Program-made: the position numbers and the translations under genes
Shown here: in pieces, positions 25,067 to 33,678 of the stretch
Position numbering within the stretch: position 1 is the first letter of the stretch
Layout of the letters: the number at the start of each line of letters is the position of its first letter
Notes under the pieces: model-generated
Database searches by the model: none
Seen by the model: the letters and a program-made list of their open reading frames with translations, nothing else
What the model was told of the DNA's origin: nothing
Source: an uncultured Acidobacteriota bacterium
Lineage (GTDB): Bacteria; Acidobacteriota; UBA6911; CAINFC01
Assembly: GCA_903847975.1 (NCBI GenBank)
Contig: CAINFC010000208.1
Coordinates: 62,001 to 126,000 of the forward strand
Direction: 5' to 3'
DNA length: 64,000 nt

Positions 25067-25099
25067 TCCGCCACACCAATCCAACGGAGGTGCAGCCGA

Positions 25100-25642
25100 A
25101 TGAAACTTCTTGTTTACAGTATTTCTATTATGCTGCTCTTTTGCCTGGGCGGGGTGCGAGCCGCCCAGCCCGGAACTTCGGCTTTGAAAGCCGGAGACCG
25201 GGCGCCGGACTTCCAGCTCCCGGGATCGGATGGAAAAACCTATACCCTGAAGCAGTTTGCCGGCAAGAAGGCGGTGCTCATCGCCTGGTTTCCCAAGGCT
25301 TTTACCGGTGGCTGAACGCTGGAATGCAAATCGCTGCGTGACAGCGGTGCGGAAATCGAAAAGTTCGATATCGCCTATTTTGCGGCCAGCACGGATGACC
25401 CGGAGACCAACCGGAAGTTCGCCGAATCCCTGGGCTTGCGCTATCCCATTCTCAGCGACCCGGACAAAAAGACGGCCGAAGCCTATGGCGTGGTTCACGA
25501 GGGGCGCGCTCTGGCGGAGCGCTGGACTTTTTACATCGACTCCAGGGGCGTGATTCTGCATATCGACCAGAACGTCAAGCCGGCCGAGCACGGCAAGGAA
25601 ATTGTCCGCAAGCTCACCGAGCTCGGGCTGTCGACCCGGTAA
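25100..25642 (+). CDS. Selenocysteine-containing periplasmic peroxiredoxin (TGA read as Sec)
   Basis: 180 residues when the TGA at 25313-25315 is read as Sec72. The frame is continuous on both sides. Upstream: signal peptide (MKLLVYSISIMLLFCLGG, VRAAQ) then GDRAPDFQLPGSDGKTYTL and LIAWFPKAFTGG. Downstream: TLECKSLRDSGAEIEKFD, AASTDDPETNRKFAESLGL, YPILSDPDKKTAEAYGV, WTFYIDSRGVILHID. The TGA falls exactly at the peroxidatic Cys of the BCP/AhpC-TSA template (FTxxC-TxE). Cys76 may be the resolving residue. A 7-bp hairpin with a G in its loop starts 15 bases after the TGA and fits a bacterial SECIS. GGAGGTG precedes the ATG. Expected to reduce peroxides in the periplasm. A pseudogene is the alternative but less likely. 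Confidence 0.85.
25313..25348 (+). other. Selenocysteine codon and bacterial SECIS-like hairpin
   Basis: TGA at 25313-25315, then a stem ATCGCTG (25330-25336) pairing with CAGCGGT (25342-25348) through seven base pairs including one G-U, closing the loop CGTGA. The loop begins 21 bases after the TGA and has G as its second base. This spacing and loop agree with the bacterial SECIS rule as I recall it (16-37 bases between UGA and apical loop, G in the first two loop positions). Coding capacity is kept in the same frame. Confidence 0.75.
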
Positions 25643-25660
25643 GAGGGATCCCGGTGGCAT

Positions 25661-25705
25661 CGGACCGGTCCGGCCGGCATCGGTCCGGTCCGGTCCGTCT
25701 TTTTC
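25661..25705 (+). terminator. Candidate intrinsic terminator after the selenoprotein gene
   Basis: CGGACCGG (25661-25668) pairs with CCGGTCCG (25690-25697), followed by TCTTTTT. The intervening bases repeat the same CGGTCCGG words, so alternative pairings exist. Located 19 bases after the stop codon. Confidence 0.5.
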
Positions 25706-25795
25706 CAACTCTCCCAGGGAGAGCCGGAGGCGCCAAGGTTGTATCCCATGCTTCGGGTTTAGCTTTCCTTTAGAACCTTTTCAACGGATATTTCC

Positions 25796-27031
25796 ATGGA
25801 ACAAGTCCGGTCGCTCCTGATTTTGCTTTGCTCTCTCCCGCTGATCCCGGGCCTCCCGGGACAGCCGGGCACCACGGTGGTTTTTCCCCGGTTCTCGGAA
25901 CCGATCCAGATTACCGACAGCGGCAAAGAGCATTTTTTTGCCAGCTACTACGGGATCAATTCCTTCAGCCAGTCGGAGCAGTATGTAACGGTCCTGGAGA
26001 CCGATTTGAAGTACAGGCTTCCGGATGAGAAGGATCCGGCCACTTTGGGTCTGGTCGATTGGAAAGCCCGCCGGTTCATTCCCCTGGCTCAGACCCGGGC
26101 CTGGAATTTCCAGGAAGGGTGCATGGCTCACTGGCTGGGTAGTTCGCCCGATGCTCTTGTCATCTATAACGATTTCCGGGACGGCAGATACGTTTCGGTG
26201 ATTCTCGATGTGCACAGGCGAAAGGAAGTGAACGTCTTCCCCTACCCGGTCAGCGCGGTCTCTCCGGACGGGACCCAGGCGGTCAGCATCAATTTTTCCC
26301 GGATGCGCATCACCCGGCCCGATTACGGCTATGGCGGTGGCGGGCAGGACGCGCGGAAAAATGTTCCCTTGCCGGCCGATGACGGTCTTTTTCTCTTGGA
26401 TCTCAGGACGGGGAAGGCCAGGCTGCTGGTCTCCATGGACCAGGTAAAGGACAGGATTCCTCCGGTTCCGGCTCAGGGGATCGAATACTTCTGCCACACC
26501 CGCTTCAGCCGGGAGGGAACAAAGATATTTTGGCTGGCCCGGTCCATTCCGGACTGGAATACGACCGCCTTTACCGTCCGGACGGACGGCAGCGATCTCC
26601 GGCGCTGCTTTCCCGACCAGTGGGGCGGATCTCATTTCGACTGGCTCAACGACCGCGAACTGATGGTAACGGCCAGGTATGAAGGCAAACAGGATGCCCA
26701 CATTCTGTTCACTGTCGGCGAGCAGGATTTCAGGCGTCTGGGCAACGGATTGCTGGATTACGATGGCCATGGGACCTTCTCACCCGACGGTAAGTGGATG
26801 GTCACCGATACCTATCCCAGCCAAGCGCTGCGGGAGCAGAAAATCTACCTGATGGACATGCGCACGGAAGCGGTCCTGCCACTCGGACGTTTTCGGGAAC
26901 CGGCGGAATTCAACGGCTTCTGGCGATGCGATCTGCACTGCCGGTGGAGCCCGCGGGGAGACCTGATCGGCTTCAATTCAACCCGGTCCGGAAGTCGCCA
27001 GGTCTACATTTTCCAACGACTGGATCCGTAA
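25796..27031 (+). CDS. Secreted PD40/TolB-like beta-propeller protein
   Basis: 411 residues: signal peptide (SLLILLCSLPLIPGLPGQPG), then beta-propeller blades with repeated SPDG/SxDG turns (AVSPDGTQAVSINF, RFSREGTKIFWLARS, DGHGTFSPDGKWMVTDTYPS, CRWSPRGDLIGFNSTRSGSR). The blade pattern and length resemble oligogalacturonate-lyase-like and TolB-like propellers, but the metal-binding His cluster expected of an active oligogalacturonate lyase was not verified. Function is unknown. It follows the selenoprotein gene by 153 bases, across a candidate terminator, so it is probably a separate transcript. Confidence 0.6.
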   Translation: MEQVRSLLILLCSLPLIPGLPGQPGTTVVFPRFSEPIQITDSGKEHFFASYYGINSFSQSEQYVTVLETDLKYRLPDEKDPATLGLVDWKARRFIPLAQTRAWNFQEGCMAHWLGSSPDALVIYNDFRDGRYVSVILDVHRRKEVNVFPYPVSAVSPDGTQAVSINFSRMRITRPDYGYGGGGQDARKNVPLPADDGLFLLDLRTGKARLLVSMDQVKDRIPPVPAQGIEYFCHTRFSREGTKIFWLARSIPDWNTTAFTVRTDGSDLRRCFPDQWGGSHFDWLNDRELMVTARYEGKQDAHILFTVGEQDFRRLGNGLLDYDGHGTFSPDGKWMVTDTYPSQALREQKIYLMDMRTEAVLPLGRFREPAEFNGFWRCDLHCRWSPRGDLIGFNSTRSGSRQVYIFQRLDP

Positions 27032-27046
27032 TCTTCAAGATCAGGG

Positions 27047-27363
27047 AAACAAGATCAGGGACACCCACTTTTCCTCCCGTCCCCCTGATTGGATCGCTAT
27101 CGCAATCGCTATCGAAAACACACCAATCAGGGACACCCACTTTTCTCCAGCAATCAATGGGTGTCCCTGATTTTCCGCAATCGCAATCGCTATCGAAAAC
27201 ACAGCAATCAGGGACACCAATCAGGGACAGCAATCAGCAGCAATCAGGGACACCCACAGCAATCAGGGAGGCACCAATCAGCAGCAATCAGGCACACCAA
27301 TAAGGGACACCCACTTTTCTCCAGCAATCAATGGGTGTCCCTGATTTTTGGGTGTCCCTGATT
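27047..27363. repeat. GGGACACCC hairpin repeat array
   Basis: Irregular array of AATCAGGGACACCCA and its inverse TGGGTGTCCCTGATT. A perfect 15-bp stem (27125-27139 with 27158-27172, 18-base loop) recurs near 27299-27346, and CGCAATCGCTATCGAAAACA is directly repeated at 27101 and 27183. Further single cores lie at 27054, 27206, 27222, 27243 and 27349. Such motifs resemble targets of REP-associated tyrosine transposases. The gap 27032-27513 holds this array and the element at 27388-27452, and no supportable gene. Confidence 0.75.
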
Positions 27364-27387
27364 TTTCCCTGATTTTACTTCTTTCTG

Positions 27388-27452
27388 ATCTTCCCGTCTT
27401 CCTGTGAAAATATTAGACTTACAGGAAGAAAGGAAGAGCGGGAAGAGCGGGA
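27388..27452. repeat. Convergent pair of GGAAG-rich REP-like elements
   Basis: A reverse copy (CTTCCCGTCTTCCTGTGA, from 27390) faces a forward copy at 27421-27446 (ACAGGAAGAAAGGAAGAG then CGGGAAGA). The facing ends CTTCCTGT and ACAGGAAG can pair. The 26-base forward core is identical at 39645-39670 and, inverted, at 60728-60753. Confidence 0.65.
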
Positions 27453-27513
27453 AGAAACGCAGAAGGGCCAGCGGCCGGCAAACGGGCACTTTTTGCACCT
27501 TGCTTATTTTGAC

Positions 27514-29343
27514 TTATCGCCAGGATAGGCAGGCGCTGAGCGCGCTGCCGTATGCACCCGGAGAGGCCAGCGCCTGGCCGCCCAGACACCGCAGGACGAT
27601 GCGGGCTTTGTCGCGAAAGTCCGGCCTTCCCCGGAGATCGGCAATTACATGGAAAGTCTCCGCCAGAACCACATTGGCGCAGGGGAGGACGTGGTCTTCC
27701 GTGCTCTTCCAGCGACAGAACAGCGGCTCCTGGCTCGAAGATGTCAGGAAAAAGCCGCCCTCCGTTTCATCCCAGAAGAAGCGAATGACTTCGTCGGCCA
27801 GTAACTCGGCCTCCTGCAGCCAGCCTCCACCCGTGTCGGCCTGGTGAAGCCGGACCAGCGCCTCGATCAGAAAAGCGTAGTCCGGCAGGAAACCGACCGC
27901 CTCGGCCTCACTCTTCCCGCAGACATGAGCAAGCCGCCCCGAAGCCGCCCGCTGCGATAGAAGATACCGGGCTGCTTTTGCGGCCGCATCGGCAAAGCGC
28001 TCCGAGCCCAGTATCCGGCCGCCCAGTACCAGGCTGGTGATCATCAGGCCGTTCCAGTCGGTGAGAATTTTGGTATCCGTAGCCGGCGGCACCCGCTTGG
28101 AACGGCTCTCGAGCAGACGCCCTCGCCAGGCCGGCAGCTTGTGCTCCAGCTCCCGGACCGGGATGCCGGACCGGATGGCGATTTCGTCCAGGCCGCACGT
28201 CCGGTGCAGCACGTTTTTGGGGCCCGGGGGAATGTGGCGGTCCGGGGGCGCCTGCCAGTTGCCCTCCGCCGTAATGTCGTACACCTCGGAGAACAGAGCG
28301 CCGTCAGCCTCTCCCAGGATTTCGTCCACCTCTTCCCGGGTCCAGACATAATATTTCCCTTCCAGCCCCTCGCTGTCGGCATCCTGGGAGGAAAAAAAAC
28401 CTCCCTCCGCATGCCTCATTTCCCGCAGCACATAGGCGAGCATGGCTTCGGCCGCCTCCGAGAAGAGCGTGCGGCGTGCAGCCTGAAAGGCCTGCAGGAA
28501 GCAGCGCGAAGCCAGGGCCTGGTCGCAGAGCATCTTTTCGAAGTGCGGGATATGCCAGAAGGGATCCGTGCTGTAGCGGAAAAGGCCGCCGCCCAGGTGG
28601 TCGGTGATCCCTCCCTCGGCCATCTGCTCCAGGATGCCCGCAAACAGGTTTTGCCGGCGCTCCCCGGGGGCTACCTGCTGGTACCGCATCAGCAGGTCCA
28701 GGCTTTGATAAGGAGGGAATCGACTGCCTCCTCCAGCGGCGTTTCCATACTCGGCCTCCATCTGCGCCGCCAGCCGGGCTGCCGCTTCGCCGATCTCGCG
28801 GATATCGGGAATTTCGGCGCTCTGCCCCCACCCCGCAGTCAGCGACCGGCAGGTCAGCTCCGCGAAGCGAGCGGCGTCCACGCCTATGTCATTCCGCCGA
28901 TCCGCCCAGAGAGCGGCGACATGCCGCAGCAGCCGCAGGAACCCCGGCCGGCCGTAGCGGTCTTCCGGGGGGAAGTAGGTACCCGCGAAAAAGGGCTTCT
29001 GCTCCGGCGTAAGAAAAACGCTCATCGGCCAGCCGCCCTGCCCTTGCGTAAAGAGCATGGTGGCCCGCATGTAAAGCTCATCCAGGTCCGGACGCTCCTC
29101 ACGGTCCACTTTGACGGGAATGAAGTGCCGGTTCAGCAGCTCGGCTACCCCGCTGTTCCGGAAAGACTCCTCTTCCATGACATGACACCAGTGGCAGGCG
29201 GCATAGCCGATACTGAGAAAAATCGGTTTCTGCTCCGCCTCCGCCCGGAGGAGGGCTTCCCGGTCCCAGGGCTGCCAGCAGACCGGATTTCCGGCATGCT
29301 GCCGGAGATAGGGGCTGATTTCCGCTGCCAGTCGGTTCCGCAT
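27514..29343 (-). CDS. Thioredoxin-fold DUF255 protein (YyaL/SSP411 family)
   Basis: 609 residues. N-terminal DUF255 thioredoxin-like domain with the CxxC-type motif in [15 protein letters not shown] (Cys50, Cys53), [11 protein letters not shown] at the start and [20 protein letters not shown]; then a long helical (alpha/alpha) barrel-like domain ([63 protein letters not shown]). Homologues are usually somewhat longer, so the C-terminus may be shortened. The biochemical role is not established. GGAACG precedes the ATG. It lies 17 bases after the GntP permease stop on the same strand, so an operon is likely. Confidence 0.85.
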   Translation of the reverse strand: MRNRLAAEISPYLRQHAGNPVCWQPWDREALLRAEAEQKPIFLSIGYAACHWCHVMEEESFRNSGVAELLNRHFIPVKVDREERPDLDELYMRATMLFTQGQGGWPMSVFLTPEQKPFFAGTYFPPEDRYGRPGFLRLLRHVAALWADRRNDIGVDAARFAELTCRSLTAGWGQSAEIPDIREIGEAAARLAAQMEAEYGNAAGGGSRFPPYQSLDLLMRYQQVAPGERRQNLFAGILEQMAEGGITDHLGGGLFRYSTDPFWHIPHFEKMLCDQALASRCFLQAFQAARRTLFSEAAEAMLAYVLREMRHAEGGFFSSQDADSEGLEGKYYVWTREEVDEILGEADGALFSEVYDITAEGNWQAPPDRHIPPGPKNVLHRTCGLDEIAIRSGIPVRELEHKLPAWRGRLLESRSKRVPPATDTKILTDWNGLMITSLVLGGRILGSERFADAAAKAARYLLSQRAASGRLAHVCGKSEAEAVGFLPDYAFLIEALVRLHQADTGGGWLQEAELLADEVIRFFWDETEGGFFLTSSSQEPLFCRWKSTEDHVLPCANVVLAETFHVIADLRGRPDFRDKARIVLRCLGGQALASPGAYGSALSACLSWR

Positions 29344-29360
29344 CGTTCCGGCCGGATCTT

Positions 29361-30692
29361 TCAGAATCCGAGGGCGTGCAGAAGGAAAAGGAACGGAATC
29401 CCGGTAAAGGCGACCACGGTGATGGCCACCGACCAGGTCCGCAGGGTCTCCTGAACCGTCAGGCCGAAAAATTCCTTGACCAGCCAGAAGCCGGAATCGT
29501 TAATATGCGACAGGGCACAGGAGCCGGACCCGATGGCCAGGATCATCATTTCGCCGGAAATGCCGCCCGGCCCGACCAGGTGAGCCACCAGGCCCGCGCT
29601 GGTGGTCATGGCCACGGTTGCCGATCCAACGCTGATCCGCACCAGGGCGGAAAGAAGCCACCCGAGCATCAGCGGGTGAATATGCCAGACGGCCGCCAGG
29701 CGGGCAATCTCACCGGCGATTCCGCTGTCGACCAGGATCTTGCCGAAAGCCCCGCCGCCGCCGATGACGAGCAGGATCATGGCCACCGGCCCCATGCACT
29801 CCGAGGTAAGCTTCTGCAGCTGCTCCCTGGAAAAAGAGCGGGAAAATCCGAAGGTCCAGAGGGCCACCAGGAGGGCGGTCATCAGGGAGATCGAGCCTTC
29901 CCCCAGGAATTTGAAAAGGTTGTAAACCGGTGTGCCCGGCTGCAGGCCTACATCGGCAACCTTGGCGAGCAGCATCAATCCGACCGGAAGGAGAACCGTA
30001 AAGACCGAGACGGCAAACCCGGGGGGATTCGGAAACTCGCGGCGGTTCCCGCAGAACTTGGAGACCATGTCTGCCGGGGGCGTCTTCATCATGCGGCTCC
30101 CGATCCAGCGGCCGTAAAGGGGGCCTCCGACAATGGCGCAGGGCAGCGATATCAGCAGCCCGAGCAGGAGCGTTTTGCCCAGGTCCGCCTTGAAAATGGC
30201 GATCAGGGCCATGACCGCCGGATGCGGCGGGACGAAATGATGAATGGTGCTCAGGGTGGCGATCAGGGGTACCGCCAGGGTGATCAGCGAAATCCCCGTG
30301 CGCAGGGCGATGGTGAACAGGATAGGAATCAGCAGGGCCACGCCGACCTGCAGGAACACCGGAATTCCGATGATGAAGGCGATGAACATCATCGCCCAGT
30401 GCACCCGGCTCTCGCCCACCACCTCGATGATCCGCCGGGCGATGACATCGGCCGCGCCGCATTCGGCCATGAGCTTGCCGATCATCATCCCCAGGGCCAG
30501 GACAATGGTGATGTACCCTAGTGTGGTGCCCATGCCTGCGGTGATGGAGGCGATCGTCCGGGTGGTGCCCATGCCGCTGGCCAGCCCCAGAACCAGGCTG
30601 GCCAGGATCAGCCCGACAAAGGGATTCATCTTGAAATAGGAGATCAGCAGCAGCAGACCGATAATGACCGAAATAGCTAACAGCAGCAGCAT
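29361..30692 (-). CDS. GntP-family gluconate/organic acid:H+ symporter
   Basis: 443 residues with about twelve hydrophobic segments. GntP-family motifs are clear: [84 protein letters not shown] and [19 protein letters not shown]. The start at 30692 has AAAGGAGAAAG ahead of it; the frame is open further upstream but without family sequence. Substrate could be gluconate, glycerate or another sugar acid. Upstream on the same strand is the CDF-type gene. Confidence 0.9.
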   Translation of the reverse strand: MLLLLAISVIIGLLLLISYFKMNPFVGLILASLVLGLASGMGTTRTIASITAGMGTTLGYITIVLALGMMIGKLMAECGAADVIARRIIEVVGESRVHWAMMFIAFIIGIPVFLQVGVALLIPILFTIALRTGISLITLAVPLIATLSTIHHFVPPHPAVMALIAIFKADLGKTLLLGLLISLPCAIVGGPLYGRWIGSRMMKTPPADMVSKFCGNRREFPNPPGFAVSVFTVLLPVGLMLLAKVADVGLQPGTPVYNLFKFLGEGSISLMTALLVALWTFGFSRSFSREQLQKLTSECMGPVAMILLVIGGGGAFGKILVDSGIAGEIARLAAVWHIHPLMLGWLLSALVRISVGSATVAMTTSAGLVAHLVGPGGISGEMMILAIGSGSCALSHINDSGFWLVKEFFGLTVQETLRTWSVAITVVAFTGIPFLFLLHALGF

Positions 30693-30733
30693 TTTCTTTC
30701 TCCTTTTCTCCTCTCGGAAAGGATCCTGTCGAA

Positions 30734-31393
30734 TTACGCGGAGGCCCCCTTCGGGGCGCAGCCGCAGGAGCAGCACAAGCCCCTGGCCTTGGCGAAGGAC
30801 TCCCGTGCCTCCCGCCAGGAAAACCAGGCCAGCAGCAGGGCGCCCAGGGAATCCAGGCTGCCGATTCCCGTGACCTGATACCCGACGCTGGCGGCCAGAA
30901 GAACCAGGGAAAGGTAGGCGCAGACCCGGGAGCAGGCCGCGTCGGCCAGGATGGCGTCCGAGTGCAGGGCCCGGCCCACCCTGGTTTTCCGGCGGATCAG
31001 TTCCCCCATGAAGCCCAGGGAGACCAGGGAGATCACCGTTCCCCACAGAGTGGTTTCCGGCCGGTGCCCGTAATAGAGGTCGACCGCCGCGGTCAGAATC
31101 AGCCCGGCGGTCAGCAGGTAAAAGGAGGATCCGGTGATTTGCAGGGCGCGGCGCTCGAAGACATCTCTCTTCTCCTCCTGCCCCGCGGAGATCCGGCGGA
31201 TCATGTGCCACACCCCGAGAGCGGAAACCACCTCGATCAGGGAGTCCATCCCGAAACCGAACAGCGATAGAGTTTCATCGGCGCTTCCCCGCCAGAGCGA
31301 GATGATCCCTTCCGCCAGGTTATAGATGACGGTAAACACCGCCAGGCGGTTTGCGGTCCGGAAAAGCCGGCTCTCTTCGTTTGCGGAGCTCAT
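30734..31393 (-). CDS. Cation diffusion facilitator-like transporter
   Basis: 219 residues resembling the transmembrane part of CDF/cation efflux proteins: LFRTANRLAVFTVIYNLAEG, LFGFGMDSLIEVVSALGVWH (the acidic and His ligand region of CDF helix II), LHSDAILADAACSRVCAYLS (helix V) and SLDSLGALLLAWFSWREA. The cytoplasmic C-terminal domain of full CDF proteins is missing; instead the chain ends in a Cys-rich tail GLCCSCGCAPKG that could bind metal. It lies 41 bases upstream of the GntP permease on the same strand. Divalent metal export is a reasonable expectation. Confidence 0.75.
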   Translation of the reverse strand: MSSANEESRLFRTANRLAVFTVIYNLAEGIISLWRGSADETLSLFGFGMDSLIEVVSALGVWHMIRRISAGQEEKRDVFERRALQITGSSFYLLTAGLILTAAVDLYYGHRPETTLWGTVISLVSLGFMGELIRRKTRVGRALHSDAILADAACSRVCAYLSLVLLAASVGYQVTGIGSLDSLGALLLAWFSWREARESFAKARGLCCSCGCAPKGASA

Positions 31394-31422
31394 TCGCAGG
31401 CGCCGATCCCGTCATCCGTACG

Positions 31423-32382
31423 TCAGGACCGGCCCGTCGGGGCCGCCCAGCCGACCTCCCCGGCCGTTTTGCGGATGTGATCTGCCGCCTGCCTGTACTC
31501 TTCCGGGGTGCGGAGATGTTCGATCATCAGCGGCACATCGTTCAGTTTTCGCAACTCCTGCAGATAAACCCGATAGTCAAGGTTCCCCTGCCCTGGCAGA
31601 ATTTCATCCAGGTGAACATTCTGCTTTTGAGACAGGATAATGTCTTTGGCATGGCAGCTCTTGATGTAGGGCCCCAGCTTTTTGAAGCCGTCCCGCAGGA
31701 GGTCGGCGGTCCGGAAATAGAGCTGCGGGTTGCTGACCAGGTTGACCGGATCCATGTGAGCGGCAAACCGCTTCCGATCGATCGCCTTGATCAGCCGCAG
31801 ATAGGAATCCACCGTGTCCGGATAAGACCAGGGCATGGTTTCCAGGGCGTAATAAGTGCGCGTGGGGCGAACCGCATCCAGGATGGACCGGGTGATTTCC
31901 ACGATCATGTTGAAGGTCTCGCCGGTCAGGTTGAGCGGATGATTTCCCGCCCAGGGATTGCCCCGGTTTCCGCTGATATTGACGCAGCAGCGGGCGCCGA
32001 CCCGCTCGGCCAGGTCCAGCTGGGCCTTGCACTTTTCCAGGGCCTTTTTCCTCTCCTCGGGATCCGGAGCCATCGGATTGCTCCAGGCGCCGGTTTCGGC
32101 GATGACCAGGTTCGCCTTGCGTGCCGCTTCCACGTAAGCCCGGAGCAGCGATTCATCGCGGGCGTCGGCCACCGGGCAGTATACGGCGTTATAGCCCAGG
32201 CCCTGCACCAGGGCAACCCACTCCTCCGGGGAGGAATATTTCTGCTGCACCGGTCCGCCCAGGCGCATCAAAGCGCCCGGGCCGGGCGGAGGCTCTTTCC
32301 CTTCCCCGCTTCCCGCAAGAAAGGGCACAGAGGCCGCCGCCGATAAAAAGCGCCGGCGCGACAGGGCCGTCGGTATTTTCAT
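31423..32382 (-). CDS. Exported TIM-barrel sugar isomerase/epimerase-like protein
   Basis: 319 residues. Tat-type signal (SRRRFLSAAASVPFLAGSG), then an AP-endonuclease-2/xylose-isomerase-like TIM barrel: VALVQGLGYNAVYCPVAD, NLVIAETGAWSNPM, ALETMPWSYPDTVDSYLRLI, FAAHMDPVNLVSNP, SCHAKDIILSQ and LPGQGNLDYRVYLQELRK, in which Glu, Asp, His and Glu ligands for a divalent metal are seen at the usual places. The start at 32382 is preceded by GGAGGGAG; an upstream ATG at 32397 has none. The sugar substrate is unknown. Its neighbour on the same strand upstream is larC. Confidence 0.8.
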   Translation of the reverse strand: MKIPTALSRRRFLSAAASVPFLAGSGEGKEPPPGPGALMRLGGPVQQKYSSPEEWVALVQGLGYNAVYCPVADARDESLLRAYVEAARKANLVIAETGAWSNPMAPDPEERKKALEKCKAQLDLAERVGARCCVNISGNRGNPWAGNHPLNLTGETFNMIVEITRSILDAVRPTRTYYALETMPWSYPDTVDSYLRLIKAIDRKRFAAHMDPVNLVSNPQLYFRTADLLRDGFKKLGPYIKSCHAKDIILSQKQNVHLDEILPGQGNLDYRVYLQELRKLNDVPLMIEHLRTPEEYRQAADHIRKTAGEVGWAAPTGRS

Positions 32383-32415
32383 GAAATCTCCCTCCATTGG
32401 CTGGTTATTCGAATT

Positions 32416-33657
32416 TCAGTCCCGCGGCGTTCCATTTCCGGACCGCAGCAGGGAATGAATTTCCGTGTAAATGCCTTTCAAAGGCACGCCCCGCTGGCGG
32501 GCGATTTTCTTCATGTCCTCGTATTCGGGCAGGATATTGACTGCTTCGCCGTTGCAATAGGAGTACTTGACCCGCACCGGCCCATAGGGCGTGGGAACGG
32601 TCTTTACCTCGCGGAGCAGGATCCGCCTTCGCTCCCGGCGAATCCGCACGCCCAGCGTGGTGCTCTCCCGGAAAAGAACGGACAGCAGGGCCTGCTGCTT
32701 CCCCTCCTCGCACAGGACGGTACACTGCACCCCGGGTCTCCCCTTTTTCATCAGCACCGGGATGAGGTAAACGTCCAGGGCCCCGTGAGCCATCAGCTCT
32801 TCCGCCAGGAAGGCTGTCAGCTGCGGGCTCTGGTCGTCCAGGCAGGTTTCCAGAATGGTGACCTGGTCCTCCGACTCCGCGGACTCCGCTTCTCCCACCA
32901 GGATCCGCAGGACGTTGGGCCGCGGCAGGTCCCGCCCCCCCGCTCCGTAGCCGATCCGCTCCACCCGCATGGCGGGCATGTCTCCAAAGCCGCCGGCCAG
33001 CACGGCGGCAATCGCCGCGCCCGTGGGAGTGACCAGCTCGGCCTGGGAATCGGTGGAATAGGTGGGAATCCCCTTGAGAATTTCGATGGTGGCCGGGGCG
33101 GGCACGGGAAAAGTGCCGTGGCTGAAGGTCACCGTTCCGCTACCTACATTCAGCGGGGAGCATACCACCTTCTGCACGCCGAGAAGCCGCAACCCGGCGA
33201 GAGCGCCGACCACGTCGATGATGGTATCGACGGCGCCCACCTCGTGAAAATGGACCTCTTCGGCCGGCACGCCGTGTACCTTGGCTTCGGCTTCCGCAAT
33301 CCGCAAGAAAACCTCTTTGGCCTGGTCCTTCAGCGGCAGGTCGAGCGCACTCCGGTCGATCAGCTCCTGCAGATCGGCCAGGTGCCGGTGACCGTGATGA
33401 TGATGGTGGTGGTGGCTGTTCTCCTCCTCCCCGTGTTCGTCCTCATGGTGGTGGTGGTGCTCCAGGTCCTCCACTTCAAAGTGCGTGGCGGAGATGTTGC
33501 AGCGCATGACCTTTTCCGCATGCACATCGAAATCCGCAAAGGACAGCCTGGCCAGTTCCTTTTTGATGTCTGCCAGGGAAACGCCGGCATCCAGGATGGC
33601 GCCGTTGAGCATATCGCCGCTGATACCGGAAAAACAATCCAGATAGGCAATCTTCAT
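32416..33657 (-). CDS. larC: Nickel-pincer cofactor biosynthesis protein LarC
   Basis: 413 residues. LarC inserts nickel into the pyridinium-dithiocarboxylate nucleotide to complete the nickel-pincer (NPN) cofactor of LarA-type racemases and epimerases. Seen: MKIAYLDCFSGISGDM at the N-terminus, a His-rich segment (residues 67-92, two runs of His) expected to bind nickel, EVHFHEVGAVDTIIDVVGAL, PVPAPATIEILKG, ELVTPTGAAI and the C-terminal CTP-dependent domain (ETCLDDQSPQLTAFLAEEL, LMKKGRPGVQCTVLC, RESTTLGVR). It is one intact frame, unlike the lactobacillal gene that uses a programmed frameshift. It is 21 bases downstream of larB on the same strand. No larA or larE was found in the window. Confidence 0.94.
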   Translation of the reverse strand: MKIAYLDCFSGISGDMLNGAILDAGVSLADIKKELARLSFADFDVHAEKVMRCNISATHFEVEDLEHHHHHEDEHGEEENSHHHHHHHGHRHLADLQELIDRSALDLPLKDQAKEVFLRIAEAEAKVHGVPAEEVHFHEVGAVDTIIDVVGALAGLRLLGVQKVVCSPLNVGSGTVTFSHGTFPVPAPATIEILKGIPTYSTDSQAELVTPTGAAIAAVLAGGFGDMPAMRVERIGYGAGGRDLPRPNVLRILVGEAESAESEDQVTILETCLDDQSPQLTAFLAEELMAHGALDVYLIPVLMKKGRPGVQCTVLCEEGKQQALLSVLFRESTTLGVRIRRERRRILLREVKTVPTPYGPVRVKYSYCNGEAVNILPEYEDMKKIARQRGVPLKGIYTEIHSLLRSGNGTPRD

Positions 33658-33678
33658 AGGTTTACTTAAGGTCCTCGG

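Noticed and set aside
25313-25315. The TGA in the peroxiredoxin read as a nonsense mutation
   Set aside because: It sits exactly at the catalytic Cys position, the frame and family similarity continue downstream, and a SECIS-like hairpin follows at the right distance; selenocysteine explains all three.
27047-27363. CRISPR array
   Set aside because: The repeats are irregular in spacing and orientation, there are no spacers of constant length and no cas genes.
29361-31211. A 616-residue version of the GntP permease
   Set aside because: The additional N-terminal part is out-of-frame sequence of the CDF gene; ATG 30692 has a good ribosome-binding site and the family N-terminus.
32416-33657. Programmed frameshift in larC
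   Set aside because: Known from lactobacilli, but here LarC is one continuous frame with both halves present.
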